Shown here: piece after piece, positions 1-12,558 of the stretch
Numbering within the stretch: the first letter of the stretch is position 1
How the letters are laid out: every line of letters starts with the position of its first letter
Program-made: the position numbers and the translations under genes
Notes under the pieces: generated by a model
Database searches by the model: none
The model's input: the letters and a program-made list of their open reading frames with translations, nothing else
Told to the model about the DNA's origin: nothing
From: Nematopogon swammerdamellus
Taxonomy: Eukaryota; Arthropoda; Insecta; Lepidoptera; Adelidae
Length of the DNA: 64,000 nt
Reading direction: 5' to 3'
NCBI GenBank assembly: GCA_946902875.1
Contig: OX336343.1
Location: 18,027,596-18,091,595, forward strand

Positions 1-210
1 TAGTATGAAAAAGGGTAAATTGTTTATTTATTTATACTCTTTTTATATAATCCGGTATGGACGGCTGAGTCAGAGAGACCAAAGCCCATACTCCGACCAG
101 CCAATATCACCTCCGACGTCCGAGAAGGTAGACTTCACTTTGGATTGCTGGCTATACTGGACTAGAGGAGAACACAGCGGAGGCTGTTATGCGTCCATCT
201 TACGTCCAGC

Positions 211-415
211 GCGGTGGTATCAACCCAGTCGGCTACAATTTTAAGCCTACCACCTAGTAAGGGGCAAGGGAAAAATTTACAACTTTATATGAATAATTGT
301 AGCCGGCACGCCCTAAGGGAAGCACTGACATGGCACCTAGATCAGTAGGTGTTACGGGCTGACATCACGGATGAAGTAGGTGACGTAGATGTGTCAGTTT
401 CCATAAAAAAAAAAA
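211..415. mobile_element. Inverted pair of SINE fragments (family S)
   Basis: Positions 211-271 match the middle of the window's common SINE on the minus strand (GCGGTGGTAT...CTACCACCTAGTAAGG). Positions 298-415 match its 3' part on the plus strand, ending in GTCAGTTTCCATAAAA and a poly-A run. Both pieces are diverged. The head-on arrangement recurs at 5880-6330 and at the right edge of the window. Confidence 0.75.
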
Positions 416-1560
416 CATTTTAACTAGATTTTGTGCTTATCTCGAATTGTAACCTGTACTTGCAGTATGGACTCAGTACTATAAGGTGTAATGGTTTATT
501 TATGTATGGAGCTCGTAACTCGTAGAGTCGTGATCACAATCTTTATTGCTCAATCATTGTTACCAATTTAGATATATCTCCTGCCGCTGTAGGTAGGTAC
601 CTACTGGATGCGGTATAGTTGAATTGATTTTGAGGTCTCAATTTATAGACAAGTTAGTGTTTTTAGAATGTTGGCACTGCATCTGTAAACAAACAAACAA
701 TGATAGTAAAAAAAATTAATTATTTGGTTTCTGTAACCAGACACATATTATGAGTTTTTCGGCCAATGGTATGGTATGGTAAAAACACGAGCGGCATTGC
801 TCGGAGAAAGTAAAGCAGTTCAATTAATACATAATATATGATTTATTGTACATTTACTTTATATCTGGTTCGAATAAAAACTTATGATGATCAATTTGTG
901 GAAAAAAAATCCCAGACCTGTCAAGTTTCAAATGAATGTCCATTAACATGAAAAATAAATACCGAATAAATTTAGAAATTCCTTATTTTTTTAATAAATA
1001 ATTCAGTAATATCATAAAACTAAAATGACAAGGAAATTGCTGTATTCGGGCTGTCTATTCGAATCCTCCTATACGCCCGACTACAGTAATTTCAACTGCT
1101 CTTTTTCTTCTATTCAACGTGCCTGTTGTTTTCTTCGTTCTTAGTAGTTTATTTTTAAAACATTTTTATTAGATTTTCTTATTTAATTTATTTAGAGTTC
1201 TTAACCGTTAAGTGTCATGTAGTTTTGAAAAATCGCCTTTTCAACTATTAGCCGACACGATGGGATTTGAATTAAAAAAATTGATTGACAAAACAAATGC
1301 GTGGGGCCCGTCATTTCGAACTTTGAAAAAATAAATTTGGTACCTATGATAGGCGGGCTATCGAGACGAATTCAACCTCCTAGGCTTCATAGACCTCTAA
1401 GGCTTTGGCATGTGAGGTAACAAACGAACACACATACGTACATATACGCTGCCGAAATCATAACATTTTGGCTTCGACGCAGTCGGGTAAAAATGAAGGT
1501 TCACTTTCACGACGCCGCGCCAGTGTAAAAAAAGTATTAGTATGATAGTTCTTCCAATGT
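416..1560. other. Intergenic, nothing recognised
   Basis: AT-rich sequence with no convincing exon. A short motif near 1474-1495 (TTCGACGCAGTCGGGTAAAA) resembles repeat ends also seen near 5529 and 21710. Confidence 0.5.
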
Positions 1561-1589
1561 TGATAGTCTGATGAACATGAGTGTAGCCG

Positions 1590-2870
1590 GTACGGTGGTA
1601 CGTGCGCCCGCGCCTGCCGCACAGATTAGAGGAGGATGTGACGCGAGCGTGGGAACGCCCAGCGAGACTCCTACTACGCCTATTTACACTACAGCCTCCC
1701 GCCCGCGCCTGCGCCCGGCCGGGATCGCTATAATGCGCGGGACGGATCTCGGCGTGTCGTCGTAGGCCTGCCACCCCTCCGGGTTTGACCCGGAGTCTAC
1801 GGGTTTGAATGTTGCATATCCGGGCTACGGGCTAACATCGTATTTCTCCGGGTCAGATCGGGCGGGCGGTGCGTGCGTGGTAGCGGAGCGGGTGGATATC
1901 GGACGAATCGGATGCGCCGTGCATAATTAGGCCAGTCATAAATAAATAAATAAATAAATATCTGACAATAAAAATCGCTAAAATCGCAAACGGCTAGTTC
2001 TGATTTTTTTATATGTTGTTAGGAACACTACATGTAGTGTATATTCAAGTTTGCAGCTTCGAAAGACCTGTGCTAACTTCGCAGCACTCGAAAAACCGCG
2101 AAATGTTCGCACTTTTTTTGGTATTTTCAATATAAGTCCTAAAGTATGCGTTTTTTATAAAATATTTTCTATATAAAACATTTCCATTGCGAGAACTAAA
2201 CAGAGCAAATTTGCGAAAAAGGTAGTTTTTCCATTTTTTGGATTTTTAAGATTTGTGAGTATATTATAAGGTCTACAGACGTCGTTTTTGGCTTAAATTA
2301 AAGCTAATTACATTTTCTACAACATCTTTTCTCATAATTTTACCAGTAAATGAGTATTTTCCCCGATATCGGGGTTGAAATTTGACAAAATCTTAAAATT
2401 TAACTTTTTTGGAAAAAAATATCAATTTTTGGAGAGCTGTATCTCGGTAAGTATTGAACCTACAGAGCAGGTCTTTCGAAGCTGCAAACTTAGATATACA
2501 TTACTGGTAGTGGTCCTAACAACATATTAAAAAATTTGAACTAGCCGTTAGTTTGCGATTTTAATGTTAGATATGACTGGCCTATAATGTTTAGCGATAC
2601 CTCTGAAAATTTACGTTTTATTTCATAAGAATTTTGAACTTTCTGAATACTCCGGGTCTGCCATTTTTTAAAGGTGGCAGCCCTAGTCGTCGCCGCAGCG
2701 GGCGACCCGCCACGCGAATACACTATACAAGTACGGTGCGGGTGCGAGGGAGAACACTGACGAACCGCTGCGGCGGCGACACGCCGAGATCCGCCCCGCG
2801 CATTATACCTGCTGCTATAGTGAGTGTTTATAGAGCAGGCGCGGCCTGGCATAATTAGCCGGTGTCTTGA
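1590..2870. repeat. GC-rich inverted repeat arms around a MITE
   Basis: A GC-rich block near 1690-1790 (core ATAATGCGCGGGACGGATCT followed by CGGCGTGTCG) reappears inverted at about 2776-2812 with few changes. Shorter shared stretches (TGCCACC, GACCCGGAGT) lie further along each arm. The reading frames across this GC-rich DNA look incidental. The arms enclose the AT-rich element at 1930-2582. Confidence 0.55.
1930..2582. mobile_element. MITE with about 150-bp terminal inverted repeats
   Basis: The left end GGCCAGTCAT and right end ATGACTGGCC are inverted copies. The arms continue through matching blocks: ATATGTTGTTAGGA, then GTTTGCAGCTTCGAAAGACC, in inverted order on the right. The centre is AT-rich and non-coding. 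No target duplication could be fixed (flanks TTA and TAT). Family unassigned. Confidence 0.7.
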
Positions 2871-2957
2871 GACGTGGAGAAAACTCATAGTTGTCAAAAG
2901 CACAGCGTTGTTGACGTCGGGATTTTGAGAATTTGTTTACCCAACGGTTGACTGTAA

Positions 2958-3067
2958 GAAATCTCTGTAAGGGATAAGTCCGTCTTTGCGCCTTATTTAA
3001 ATGTTCTAAAGTGCTTTTTGCTGCTGAATGTTTCTAGGAGCAATAAAGCATTTTCTATTCTATTCTA
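2958..3067 (+). mobile_element. LINE 3'-end-like fragment
   Basis: It contains AAGTCCGTCTTTGCGCC and ends with GCAATAAAGCATT followed by a short TTCTA-type tail. A similar sequence (AAGTCCGCCTTTCATC, then GCAATAAAGAATA) occurs at 48323-48407, and the CR1-like 3' end near 12760 has a related GGCATTAAG block. This suggests a 5'-truncated LINE tail with an AATAAA signal. Confidence 0.5.
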
Positions 3068-5879
3068 ACAGATCTACTGAAATCCGGAATGAGGCTAAAT
3101 CTGTGTACTTATAGACGAATAATTCCCCCCTCAATTCCTGTCATAGACGGAATATCCACTATATAATATGTTGCCAATTGAAAATGTTTCAAATTATTGC
3201 TATAAATATCCATTAATCCCACCTCATAAATGACCCCATCAATATTAACCCCACGATTGAAAACTCTCCAAAGCCAAGTAAGTATCAATACAAACAGTAT
3301 TTATTATTTCACGTATCGTACTAAAACTTCACTCGCTTGACCATCGTGCGAACAAATCCCATAGTTCAAACATTCAGCTCTTCTCACGAGCTCCGCTGTT
3401 TGTCATAGGCCTCCCCTCCGCAAACATAGCGTCGTAACTCAACACCGAGACATCACACCGACTCCATAGCCTGGCAGTCGCCTGTCGTATAAACTGGTCA
3501 GGATTTCAAAGAATGAAGGCCTGACCAGTTCGAGTGAAGTTTTGTGTAGTTAAGACGTGACTACCGGAGCCACCACAGGGAGCCACTTTGAGTCGTTACT
3601 CATTGCGAATCAAAACGAAAGAGGTCGCCTTCAAGGGTGCTATAAAAAGATGCCTACCTACTGGAATGGTCCGTACCATTCCACCTAGTCCCGTTAGTAA
3701 AATGAAAACATACATACTCCTATCAGATGATGTAGCTAACCAACGTAAGCTGGACGAAATTCGGATACAGTGCGTGCGGTGGTAGTCAATCAATAAAAGC
3801 AGGTTTTATACCCTACCCATAGTAAGGTAAGGGAAGAAACCTAAAATGTTAGGTTGGATTCCGAACCATGGAGAAACTTGTTCTCATGATAGTCAGATGA
3901 GTAATTAAATGCGTTTTAACATTATCGTGTCGTTTCTAAAACATTTTCCCAGCCAGAGTCAAAGCCTTCTCACCCCCAACCTGTGGGAACCGCAGCCTCC
4001 AATGCTCCAAATCATTAACCCCAATATTTGCTCTACGCGACTACTAAAAAGATTTTGACGACTGTCTGTGTGCGCGCGTGTTTGTTACCGCTTGGAGTGT
4101 TTCGGTCAACATGTGTGGCTTGTCGCTTCCACTTATCACCTACTCTTAACTGAGCCGGCTTCCAAACTGCCTGTACTTTATCCGTAGGGTTTCGTCCGTT
4201 ACTATTTTCCCCTTAAGCCTTAATTTTAAGTAGTTCGTTTTTCTTCTTTTATTTTAAGGTTTTGTATGATTTACGTAGCAAGTTTATTTGTAACAGACGT
4301 GTTTCATAACGAGTGTTCAGCATTTCGAATATAAATTAATTCACTATCTAATTGTATATTATTATCGTTTCCCGGACTAAGTTTGTACTCTGTTACTTGT
4401 GTTGAATTCTGGTCATATTTTTATATTTTTAACCAATTTGCAATTGGGAACTCCAGCCTGATTTATTCCTTACTAAGGTTTTGTCTGCAGCTTCGCTTGC
4501 GGCATTGTAGATTAAACTTAATTTGAGTCGTCGACGCAATATATTCTCTCTCCCTCCCTCTCTCCTTCCTTCTCTCCCTCCCTCCCTCTTAAGGGATTGA
4601 AATTGAAACAGAATTGCCTTCCTTTGGCTTGATGCAATCGCAACCCTATGTAAAATTTGTACAAACCATGGAATGTTCCTCGTTTGTTGTGAAACACACT
4701 AGAAATGCCCATAGAGGTATTCCTGTATGTACATACTCGAATTGGTCAGCTTCTCACCGTGTGATCTTCTCCTTGTAGGGAATTTGGTCATTAGCTTACT
4801 CTTAGGCACGTACGAGTACAAAACAAGTACAACCTAAGTTAAGAGAAGTAAAGTTAAGAGAGTTAAGTTTGCCTCGAGACATCCGAGAACTATTAATATA
4901 GAAAATTAAATTATGAATGTAAATTCGAAACGGTAACGTAAAGTAAAATATCATTATTGGTACCTACCAATATCACTATTGGTATCATCTGTTATAGACG
5001 AGTTATTTCATAGTAATTATAATGAATTAAATAGTTTTATTACACCAATATTTGGTTTTAGTATTTTTTGTACATAATAAATATAAAAAACAAATATTTT
5101 ACATCAAAATCAAAATAAAAATCATTTATTCAGTGATATCATAAAAATTAACATAGTGAAAGTATATAATTTTTGTTTCTTTTCACTTCGTCATATTAAT
5201 AATTCTATTAAAAATTAGAATTGATAATTCAATAAAATTAAAATTAAACATTAAAAACAATATAAAAAATTAAAAAGTCATTAGGTTAAATTAAACATTA
5301 AAAACAATATAAAAATTAAATAAATTAGGTATTAAAAACATTATTATCATAATATTTGGACTATCTTTGATGTCGTCAGAAAATAAAATTTTAAAATATA
5401 TATGTACAAGTTTAATGTGTCGGTTTTATTATTTGACGGCGACAAAGAATAGTCGAAATATTATGTAACATTGTGGTTTTTTTTATTTATGACGTATAAT
5501 AATTATAAAAAACATTACCTTCTTTTTTGCTTCACGCAGTTGGGTAAAAAGAAGAAATAAGCAACGTCAACGATAATGTTTGTCAATGTTTTTAATGAAA
5601 AGTAATGCGAAATTTCGTACACTTGGAAAACAGAAAGAATTACAATATTTTCCGTACAAAACATACCAATATTAACATAGTATCTTCATGCTCAACAGCG
5701 ACAGAGAAATCTCCTAAGTAACGTGTTCCAGTCGTGGAAATCAAATATCCAGAATCGGGATTATCATAGTGATTGTAAGTACATTTTAACCTATTACCAA
5801 AGGTCGGCATGCGATCCAGTTGCAGTAGACAGTACAATATACGCGAGTGAACAAGTTGTGACAGAGTTCAGTCCAGTTC
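3068..5879. other. Intergenic, low-complexity patches only
   Basis: No convincing exon. Positions 3491-3533 hold a short hairpin (AACTGGTCAGG paired with CCTGACCAGTT). Positions 4534-4590 are CT-rich. Positions 5220-5345 are AT-rich with two copies of ATTAAACATTAAAAACAATA. Confidence 0.5.
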
Positions 5880-6330
5880 AGTGTAGCCGGCATGACTAAA
5901 GGAAAGCACTGACGTGGCACTTAGTTCGCCAAGGTGTTAAGGGTGACATCACTCACGGGCATTGTAGGTGATCTAGCTAGACAACTGTGTTAGTTTCTAT
6001 AACAACAACAAAATCAAGATTTTTTTTTTTATAGAAACTGACAAGGTAGACTATATGACCCACAACATCCGTGATGTCAGGCCATAACACCGGGTGAACT
6101 AGACGCCAGGTCAGTGCTTCCCTTCATTTCATGTCGGCTACACTGAAATGGACGAAAAACGCGAACTATTTACATAGCCGTTTCGACCGACATTTCGTTC
6201 AGTGCTGTGGTACCAATCCGGCCGGGATAAACCCTACGACCTAGTAAGGTAAGTAAGAAGGGAAGGGACCTACAGTTTAACGTGGAACCCGTACCACGGT
6301 CGAGCGGTCACCCATCTTTGTGCAATTTTA
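5880..6330. mobile_element. Two SINE copies head-on (family S)
   Basis: Positions 5880-6005 are a diverged plus-strand 3' part (TGTAGCCGGCATGAC...GTTAGTTTCTATAA). Positions 6017-6330 are a longer minus-strand copy running from its poly-T end through TATTTACATAGCCGTTTCGA to the region next to the tRNA-like head (GTCGAGCGGTCACCCATC). The two tails face each other across about 15 bp. Confidence 0.8.
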
Positions 6331-7840
6331 GGGTTCTGTACCTCGGAATGAAAAGACCGCCCCTTATTTAGATCACCTTATTTCCCTTCTTAAGTCCGTC
6401 AAGACTTTATTTTTTTAAGAATAGAATGGTATCAAGTAGAATTTAATCTCAAATACTATGATCCACAACACCATAGTCTTGCACAAAGATCAAGCTTCTA
6501 ACTTAATACAATAGGACTGTAATAGAATATAATATAATCTGGATTGGATACGAAACAATCAGGACGCGAGTCCTACTCGAACTTGTCGTCTTTTCTTTCG
6601 CCTTCTGGACAAGCTCCCTTCTAGGTATTCGTTTCCATGGTTCCAGCACATTGGCGCGAAAGCGTGCGCAGAGACCGTGACGCTATAGCAGCGCACTAAC
6701 GAACCAACGAACAATTACACGTATTTAAGTAGCGAACAATAAAATGTGCGCCGGATCACACCGCGCCCCACCCAATGCCACAGAGTTGCAATGGAGAAAG
6801 TCGATGGAAAATTGTATACTATAATATGTATCTGACTAAAATTGGGTTAACTAGAATACATTTCCTAATGAAATAAGTCCTTGTGTGGCATTGAGTGGCA
6901 TAAAGTTAATTAATTATTAATAAAACAGCTCTACCAATCTAGATTTAGAGTTTCACTAATGCAATAAGTAAGTAGTAAGTACGTTACTTGCTTATTTTTG
7001 GATGGTTAGAGGCTCTGTATCGTAACATGAAATATCATAAATAGAGAAGAATCTCAAGTGGTAGCAATTTTATGAAGTCACATTTGCTGTTAGTATCCGA
7101 TTCTAAAAGGAGCCCTGAATTTGCCTGTTTATTTTATTGTTTATTATATAATTTCTTCCATAGGAACCTACGCTTGGACATGTCGAAAATTCCGCCAGTT
7201 CTAAATTCAAACGAAGAAGAACTGACAAATAAACTTCGCAAGTCTTAATGTTTTATTAGTGCCTTATAAATGGTATATTATAGTAACTTACAAATAATTA
7301 ATCCATACTATCGCTCACAAGAACATTAAACATGAATACTCAAGAATCTGACCACACCTGTCCGGTACGAACAAATCTGGAGACATGACAAGTACCTACC
7401 TCCGCCAAGTTCGATCGCAGACACTGCCGTTGCCTTTACGAGATTTCTTTCAGAAAAGACGTTCCATTCGAAATGTTCTATCGTCTACGGTGTGACCGTG
7501 ACGCAGAATGCTACCGGTATCTACGACTAAATAAAACAACGCTTTTCTTCGTTCATTAAGAGAAATGTATTAAATTAATTAACTTAAGTTCACGGTAGGC
7601 GCACGAGACGAAACGTGGAGCTAAGAAATTGAATAAAAAGAAGGTAGAAGTACCTACTACCTAACTAACCACTTTCATGGAAAGGCCGAAAGAAAGCATT
7701 GAAACTTTTAGGCCGTAAACTAACATATTAAATTTAATGTGATAAATATAAAATAATTATTCATCATGTTGAACTGTTTTTAACGATTCGCCGAGTTTAT
7801 ATGTACATTGAATTCGAGAAGTGACTCAAGTGACAGTGGG
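6331..7840. other. Intergenic, one short repeat fragment
   Basis: Positions 6331-6400 (TTAGGGTTCTGTACCTCGGA) match a repeat fragment also present near 51236. The rest shows no exon or repeat that can be named. Confidence 0.45.
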
Positions 7841-7849
7841 CTGGGCAGG

Positions 7850-7985
7850 TACAACCTGGGGTTTTTCAAAATGGACGTGAAAAGAATCCTGTCAGGCCAG
7901 CATGGCATTCGCATTCCCTGTGCATCACAAAATGTCCATGGGCATTGTTAGACACCTACTTGTAGGTGAAACGATGCCGCGCTAT
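7850..7985 (+). pseudogene. LINE reverse-transcriptase C-terminal remnant
   Basis: One frame reads YNLGFFKMDVKRILSGQHG followed by IRIP, then a stop. It is the same C-terminal tail as the pieces at 16780-17000, 43545-43860 and 58855-58955 (consensus FKRGVKRLLSGQHDIRNP). Such tails close the reverse-transcriptase frame of several lepidopteran LINEs. 5'-truncated and degenerate; clade not assigned. Confidence 0.5.
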
Positions 7986-8002
7986 CCATAAAAATATTTT
8001 CC

Positions 8003-8066
8003 AGTGGTGGACGCTTACACGCTGACTGACTGACCGGCGGCTGACTGACCGACTGACTGACTGAAT
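8003..8066 (+). mobile_element. RTE-type LINE 3' end with TGAC repeats
   Basis: The block CAGTGGTGGACGCTTACACG followed by CTGACTGACTGAC is the same sequence, in the opposite orientation, as the coding end and tetranucleotide tail of the RTE copy at 21945-22646. Only the last few codons and the tail remain. Confidence 0.6.
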
Positions 8067-9026
8067 TCGAGGAGAGAAAGGAATTCAGGATCTATTAAGC
8101 CAAATAAGGAGTTAAAATAAGGTCTACATTTAATGGTTGTCATGTGAGCCAAAAAGTTTCAGATGGAAAACTGCCATATCGTTTTTGCCTTCACTTAACA
8201 GTGGTACCTATGTCTCGCCATCATTAGTCGCTATTCAGAGCGAAATTGCAAAATTTCCTACGCTCAATCATCATTATTGAAAAGAGCATGACAATTCTTC
8301 TGTTTTTGTTTTCCAACGGAAAACTCTCAGCGTTACGACGACGCCGCGCCGGCATGGTTGCGATGCGACCTTAGAAACTTTGAGAATTTGAAATTGTATT
8401 ATTTCTGAATTACTTTGCAAGATAGTTAAGATTTTAGTATATTTTAAGGTAACAAGTGGCCTAAATGGCGCGTACAGAGTAACTAATAGGTACTCGTGCA
8501 TACAGACAAACGCCGTCAAACTATTATAACATTTAGTATCAAAATATTATTTATTATTCTAACTTGTTTATTCTTTCCTCAAGTTTCTCGCCTTCAGCTG
8601 TTACCAGTTAGCCTACAATTTTATCGTAGGCTACTACACCCTCAGAGTTATTATTTGTACACCCCACTCCCCCATGTTCACTCCCTGGGTTTTCCGTAAT
8701 CGTTTCCAAGTTTCGATAAGTGTTATCGGTGTTTCCGCCTCAATCCTTGATCCATATTGCACAAGATGATATGAATTATACAGAGTGTGTCACTGCCTGC
8801 GTATGACGGGACACAGTACACGAGCGCAGAGCAATTTTCCAATTGAGAGTGGCCGAGATGGCGATTGGACCATTATTCAATGGTCCTGACGGCGGCGCTA
8901 CGGAACTCGCATTCAACACAGGGATTAGCCTCTCTTAGAACCGCGAATTCAGATGATTTTTTAGACTAGTTGGTAGAATTTCTAATTCGTCATCTTTACG
9001 GAACCCACATCTAGTCTAGTTGAGGG
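8067..9026. other. Intergenic, nothing recognised
   Basis: No exon with splice signals or named repeat was found. The sequence leads directly into the 137-bp tandem array. Confidence 0.4.
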
Positions 9027-10259
9027 AACATTTTCTATCAGAATTAAATTTTTTTCACTGATTTAATAATCGCCGAATTGACAGTTTGTACCCAAGGTTA
9101 GAAGCACAGCTACAGCCAATTTCATTCATTGGTGTTGAGCAAGACTTATGCCTCCGACTATTTAACATTTTCTATCAGAATTAAATTTTTTTCACTGATT
9201 TAATAATCGCCGAATTGACAGTTTGTACCCAAGGTTAGAAGCACAGCTACAGCCAATTTCATTCATTGGTGTTGAGCAAGACTTATGCCTCCGACTATTT
9301 AACATTTTCTATCAGAATTAAATTTTTTTCACTGATTTAATAATCGCCGAATTGACAGTTTGTACCCAAGGTTAGAAGCACAGCTACAGCCAATTTCATT
9401 CATTGGTGTTGAGCAAGACTTATGCCTCCGACTATTTAACATTTTCTATCAGAATTAAATTTTTTTCACTGATTTAATAATCGCCGAATTGACAGTTTGT
9501 ACCCAAGGTTAGAAGCACAGCTACAGCCAATTTCATTCATTGGTGTTGAGCAAGACTTATGCCTCCGACTATTTAACATTTTCTATCAGAATTAAATTTT
9601 TTTCACTGATTTAATAATCGCCGAATTGACAGTTTGTACCCAAGGTTAGAAGCACAGCTACAGCCAATTTCATTCATTGGTGTTGAGCAAGACTTATGCC
9701 TCCGACTATTTAACATTTTCTATCAGAATTAAATTTTTTTCACTGATTTAATAATCGCCGAATTGACAGTTTGTACCCAAGGTTAGAAGCACAGCTACAG
9801 CCAATTTCATTCATTGGTGTTGAGCAAGACTTATGCCTCCGACTATTTAACATTTTCTATCAGAATTAAATTTTTTTCACTGATTTAATAATCGCCGAAT
9901 TGACAGTTTGTACCCAAGGTTAGAAGCACAGCTACAGCCAATTTCATTCATTGGTGTTGAGCAAGACTTATGCCTCCGACTATTTAACATTTTCTATCAG
10001 AATTAAATTTTTTTCTCTGATTTAATAATCGCCGAATTGACAGTTTGTACCCAAGGTTAGAAGCACAGCTACAACCAATTTCATTCATTGGTGTTGAGCA
10101 AGACTTATGCCTCCGACTATTTAACATTTTCTATCAGAATTAAATTTTTTTCTCTGATTTAATAATCCCCGAATTGACAGTTTGTACCCAAGGTTAGAAG
10201 CACAGCTACAGCCAATTTCATTCATTGGTGTTGAGCAAGACTTATGCCTCCGACTATTT
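9027..10259. repeat. Satellite-like array, nine 137-bp units
   Basis: Units begin AACATTTTCTATCAGAATTA at 9027, 9164, 9301, 9438, 9575, 9712, 9849, 9986 and 10123, exactly 137 bp apart. The array ends at about 10259. The units are nearly identical. Differences are limited to single bases in the last two (TTTCTCTGAT for TTTCACTGAT, ACAACC for ACAGCC, AATCCCCGA for AATCGCCGA). No reading frame spans the units. The homogeneity points to recent amplification or conversion. Confidence 0.97.
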
Positions 10260-10629
10260 ATCCACTATTTGAGTAAGCGTGGATGGAAAGCAGTTTTCGT
10301 CTAACTAATCTATATCTTTTTTGTGAGCGTCATAGTTCTTGCTTTGTTTAAACGTAAGCACTGGTTAGATGGAATGAAATGTTTCTGATCGTCGACAGCA
10401 GAGTCCAGTCGAGTAGTGTAGGAGGTAATTTGAACAACGGAAACGGCTGATTCAAATAAAGAAGGAGTTGGTGTTCTCTTGATAAATTGGTATATACCAT
10501 CTTTCTACGTAAGCCCTCTACCAACCACAGAAGAGATATTACGTACCTACCCTCTACTGAGGTAGTTTTCTGGAAACTTCGACTTATGTACTCTAAGCAA
10601 CTTAAGAGAGTAGAGTATCTAATAGGCCA

Positions 10630-10945
10630 TTTTTTTTTATGGAAACTGACACGGTTGGCTACATCACCTGCAAAATCCGTGACGTCAGCCCATAACACCG
10701 GGTGAAATAGGTGCCATGTCAGTGCTTCCCTTCATTTCATGTCGGCTACACTGAACTGGACGGAAAAAACTATTTACATAGCCGTTTCGACCGACGTTTC
10801 ATTCAGTCAGTGCGGTGGTACCAATTCGGGCGGGATAAGTCCTACCTCCTAGTAAGGTAAGAAGGGAAGGGACCTACAGTTTTCGGTTTTTACAACCGCG
10901 GTCAACCTCCAACGGTCGAGCGTTCACCCATCCAAGTCCTGACCG
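10630..10945 (-). mobile_element. SINE, family S, nearly full
   Basis: It starts with the poly-T/ATGGAAACTGACACGG tail at 10630 and runs through TCAGCCCATAACACCGGGTG, the CCGTTTCGACCGACG body block and AAGGTAAGAAGGGAAGGGAC. It reaches the inner part of the tRNA-like head (CAACGGTCGAGCGTTCACCC). The outer head is missing or altered. Confidence 0.85.
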
Positions 10946-11518
10946 CGCCCAGGTGTGCTTAACAACAGTCGACCGACCGCACCACAGAGCTACCGAGGCT
11001 GACAAACTGTAGAGCAACTCATAGAAGAGAGGAAAGCAAAGCAATGAGAAATTGTATAGAACTTTTCAAAGTAATGTACTCTAGCAATGCCAATTATTAT
11101 ATTCTATGAAAATTCCCAAATGCTGTATTACTTGTTGGGTATTTCTTGAATATGCAAATGAATAGCAATATGAATCAGCAGCTTTAGTGCCAACGTAATT
11201 TTAGGACTTTCATATTTCAGGTCTGCCGCAGCTCAAGGCTTTGGCTTTAGATATTTATCGGCGCCAATGCGACGCGCCGACGACGCCACCGCCGGCCGCC
11301 CGGGCTCCCACTGCGGGGCGGGAGCAGCGATTTTCTCATAATAAGCGATCAATAAAACTGTTGAGTTACAAATGTTGAATATGTCACTTCACTTGCTTGG
11401 TAGTACAAATTGGTAAACGGTTTCTAGGAATCTTGCTACGTAAATCATGAGGTCATATTAGTTTCTTCTAAGTAGACAATTTTCTAACATACCTCTGCTA
11501 CTCTACCAGACGAAGTAT
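10946..11518. other. Intergenic, nothing recognised
   Basis: A GC-rich patch near 11260-11330 has no open exon structure. No repeat was identified. Confidence 0.4.
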
Positions 11519-11612
11519 ACATAAATTACCACGAAGTATACCACACGCTGTATCCCGACAATCGGGGTAAGCAGAGTAATCGGTGTTATGCTGCAAATAC
11601 TATGATGAAGTC
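11519..11612 (-). mobile_element. Family Z repeat, 3' fragment
   Basis: It contains CACACGCTGTATCCCGACAA, then TCGGGGTAAGCAGAGTAATC. This is the reverse complement of the 3' half of the family Z repeat at 29461-29806 and 36191-36532. Confidence 0.7.
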
Positions 11613-12002
11613 CAATTTCAACTCATTTTCAGATCATCGAATGGGAAAGTCAGATCTATTCAATTCATTTCGACATAATATAGCATTATTTTTGCATTGC
11701 CCCGTACAGCAATGTGTTTTATAAAGAAGAAACTAGATACAACTTTGAAGGACACACTTGATGAAGATTATTTCTAAAATAAATATATTTTTTTCGGACA
11801 CGGTTGGCTACATCACCTACAACATCCGTGATGTCAGCCCATAACACCGGGTGAACTTGGTGCCACGTCAGTGCTTCCCTTCGGTCGTGCCGGCTACACT
11901 GAACTGGACGGAAAACACAAACTATTTACATAGCCGTTTCGACCGACCTTTCATTCAGTGCGGTGGTACCAACCCGGGCGGGTTAAACCCTACCACCTAG
12001 TA

Positions 12003-12473
12003 CCCACTCTCTTATTACCAATTCTGGATTATGCCGATGTGTGTTATCTTGACGTAAATGAGGATCTCCTCAACAAACTTGACCGTATTCCCAACTTGTG
12101 CATTCGTTATATTTTCGGATTGCGCAAGTACGACCATATTTCTCAATATCGTGCTCGCCTTCAGTGGCTCGATATTCGTGGTCGCAGGAACTCTCACGCT
12201 CTCTCTCTTCTCTTCCGCACACTTAATGACCCTGCTGCTCCCAAATATTTGAGTGAACGGTTTGAATTTCTTTCTTCCCATGGTCTGGCTTTAAGATCTG
12301 CTGACAATCTACTCTTGGCAATACCGCCTCACTCAAGTTCGTACTACACGGACTCTTTCACAGTACAAACAGCTCGCCTCTGGAATAATCTGCCCGTGCA
12401 TTTACGCTCTACTACGTCTATGAATGTATTTAAGATAAATTTGAAGAATCTTTTCCTATCCTTACTGAAGTAA
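12003..12473 (+). pseudogene. Reverse transcriptase C-terminus, CR1/jockey-like LINE
   Basis: The frame is open from the insertion edge to the stop at 12473. It reads through LPILDYADVCYLDVNEDLL, then KLDRIPNLCIRYIFGLRKYD, and near the end VQTARLWNNLPVHLRS. This thumb/C-terminal pattern is typical of jockey-superfamily (CR1-like) non-LTR reverse transcriptases. The endonuclease and catalytic YXDD parts are absent, so it cannot be active. The frame has no stop or frameshift, suggesting a fairly young insertion. Related copies: 41337-41630 and 56262-56880. The exact clade is inferred from pattern only. Confidence 0.8.
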
Positions 12474-12495
12474 ATACATTTATATAGCATTACTT

Positions 12496-12500
12496 AACTC

Positions 12501-12555
<55 letters not shown>
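12496..12555. repeat. CT microsatellite
   Basis: About 30 CT dinucleotides directly after the reverse transcriptase stop, in the 3' untranslated part of the LINE insert. Confidence 0.95.

Positions 12556-12558
<3 letters not shown>

Noticed and set aside
1397..1774. 125-codon minus-strand frame
   Set aside because: Crosses GC-rich repeat DNA that recurs inverted at 2776-2812; no motif.
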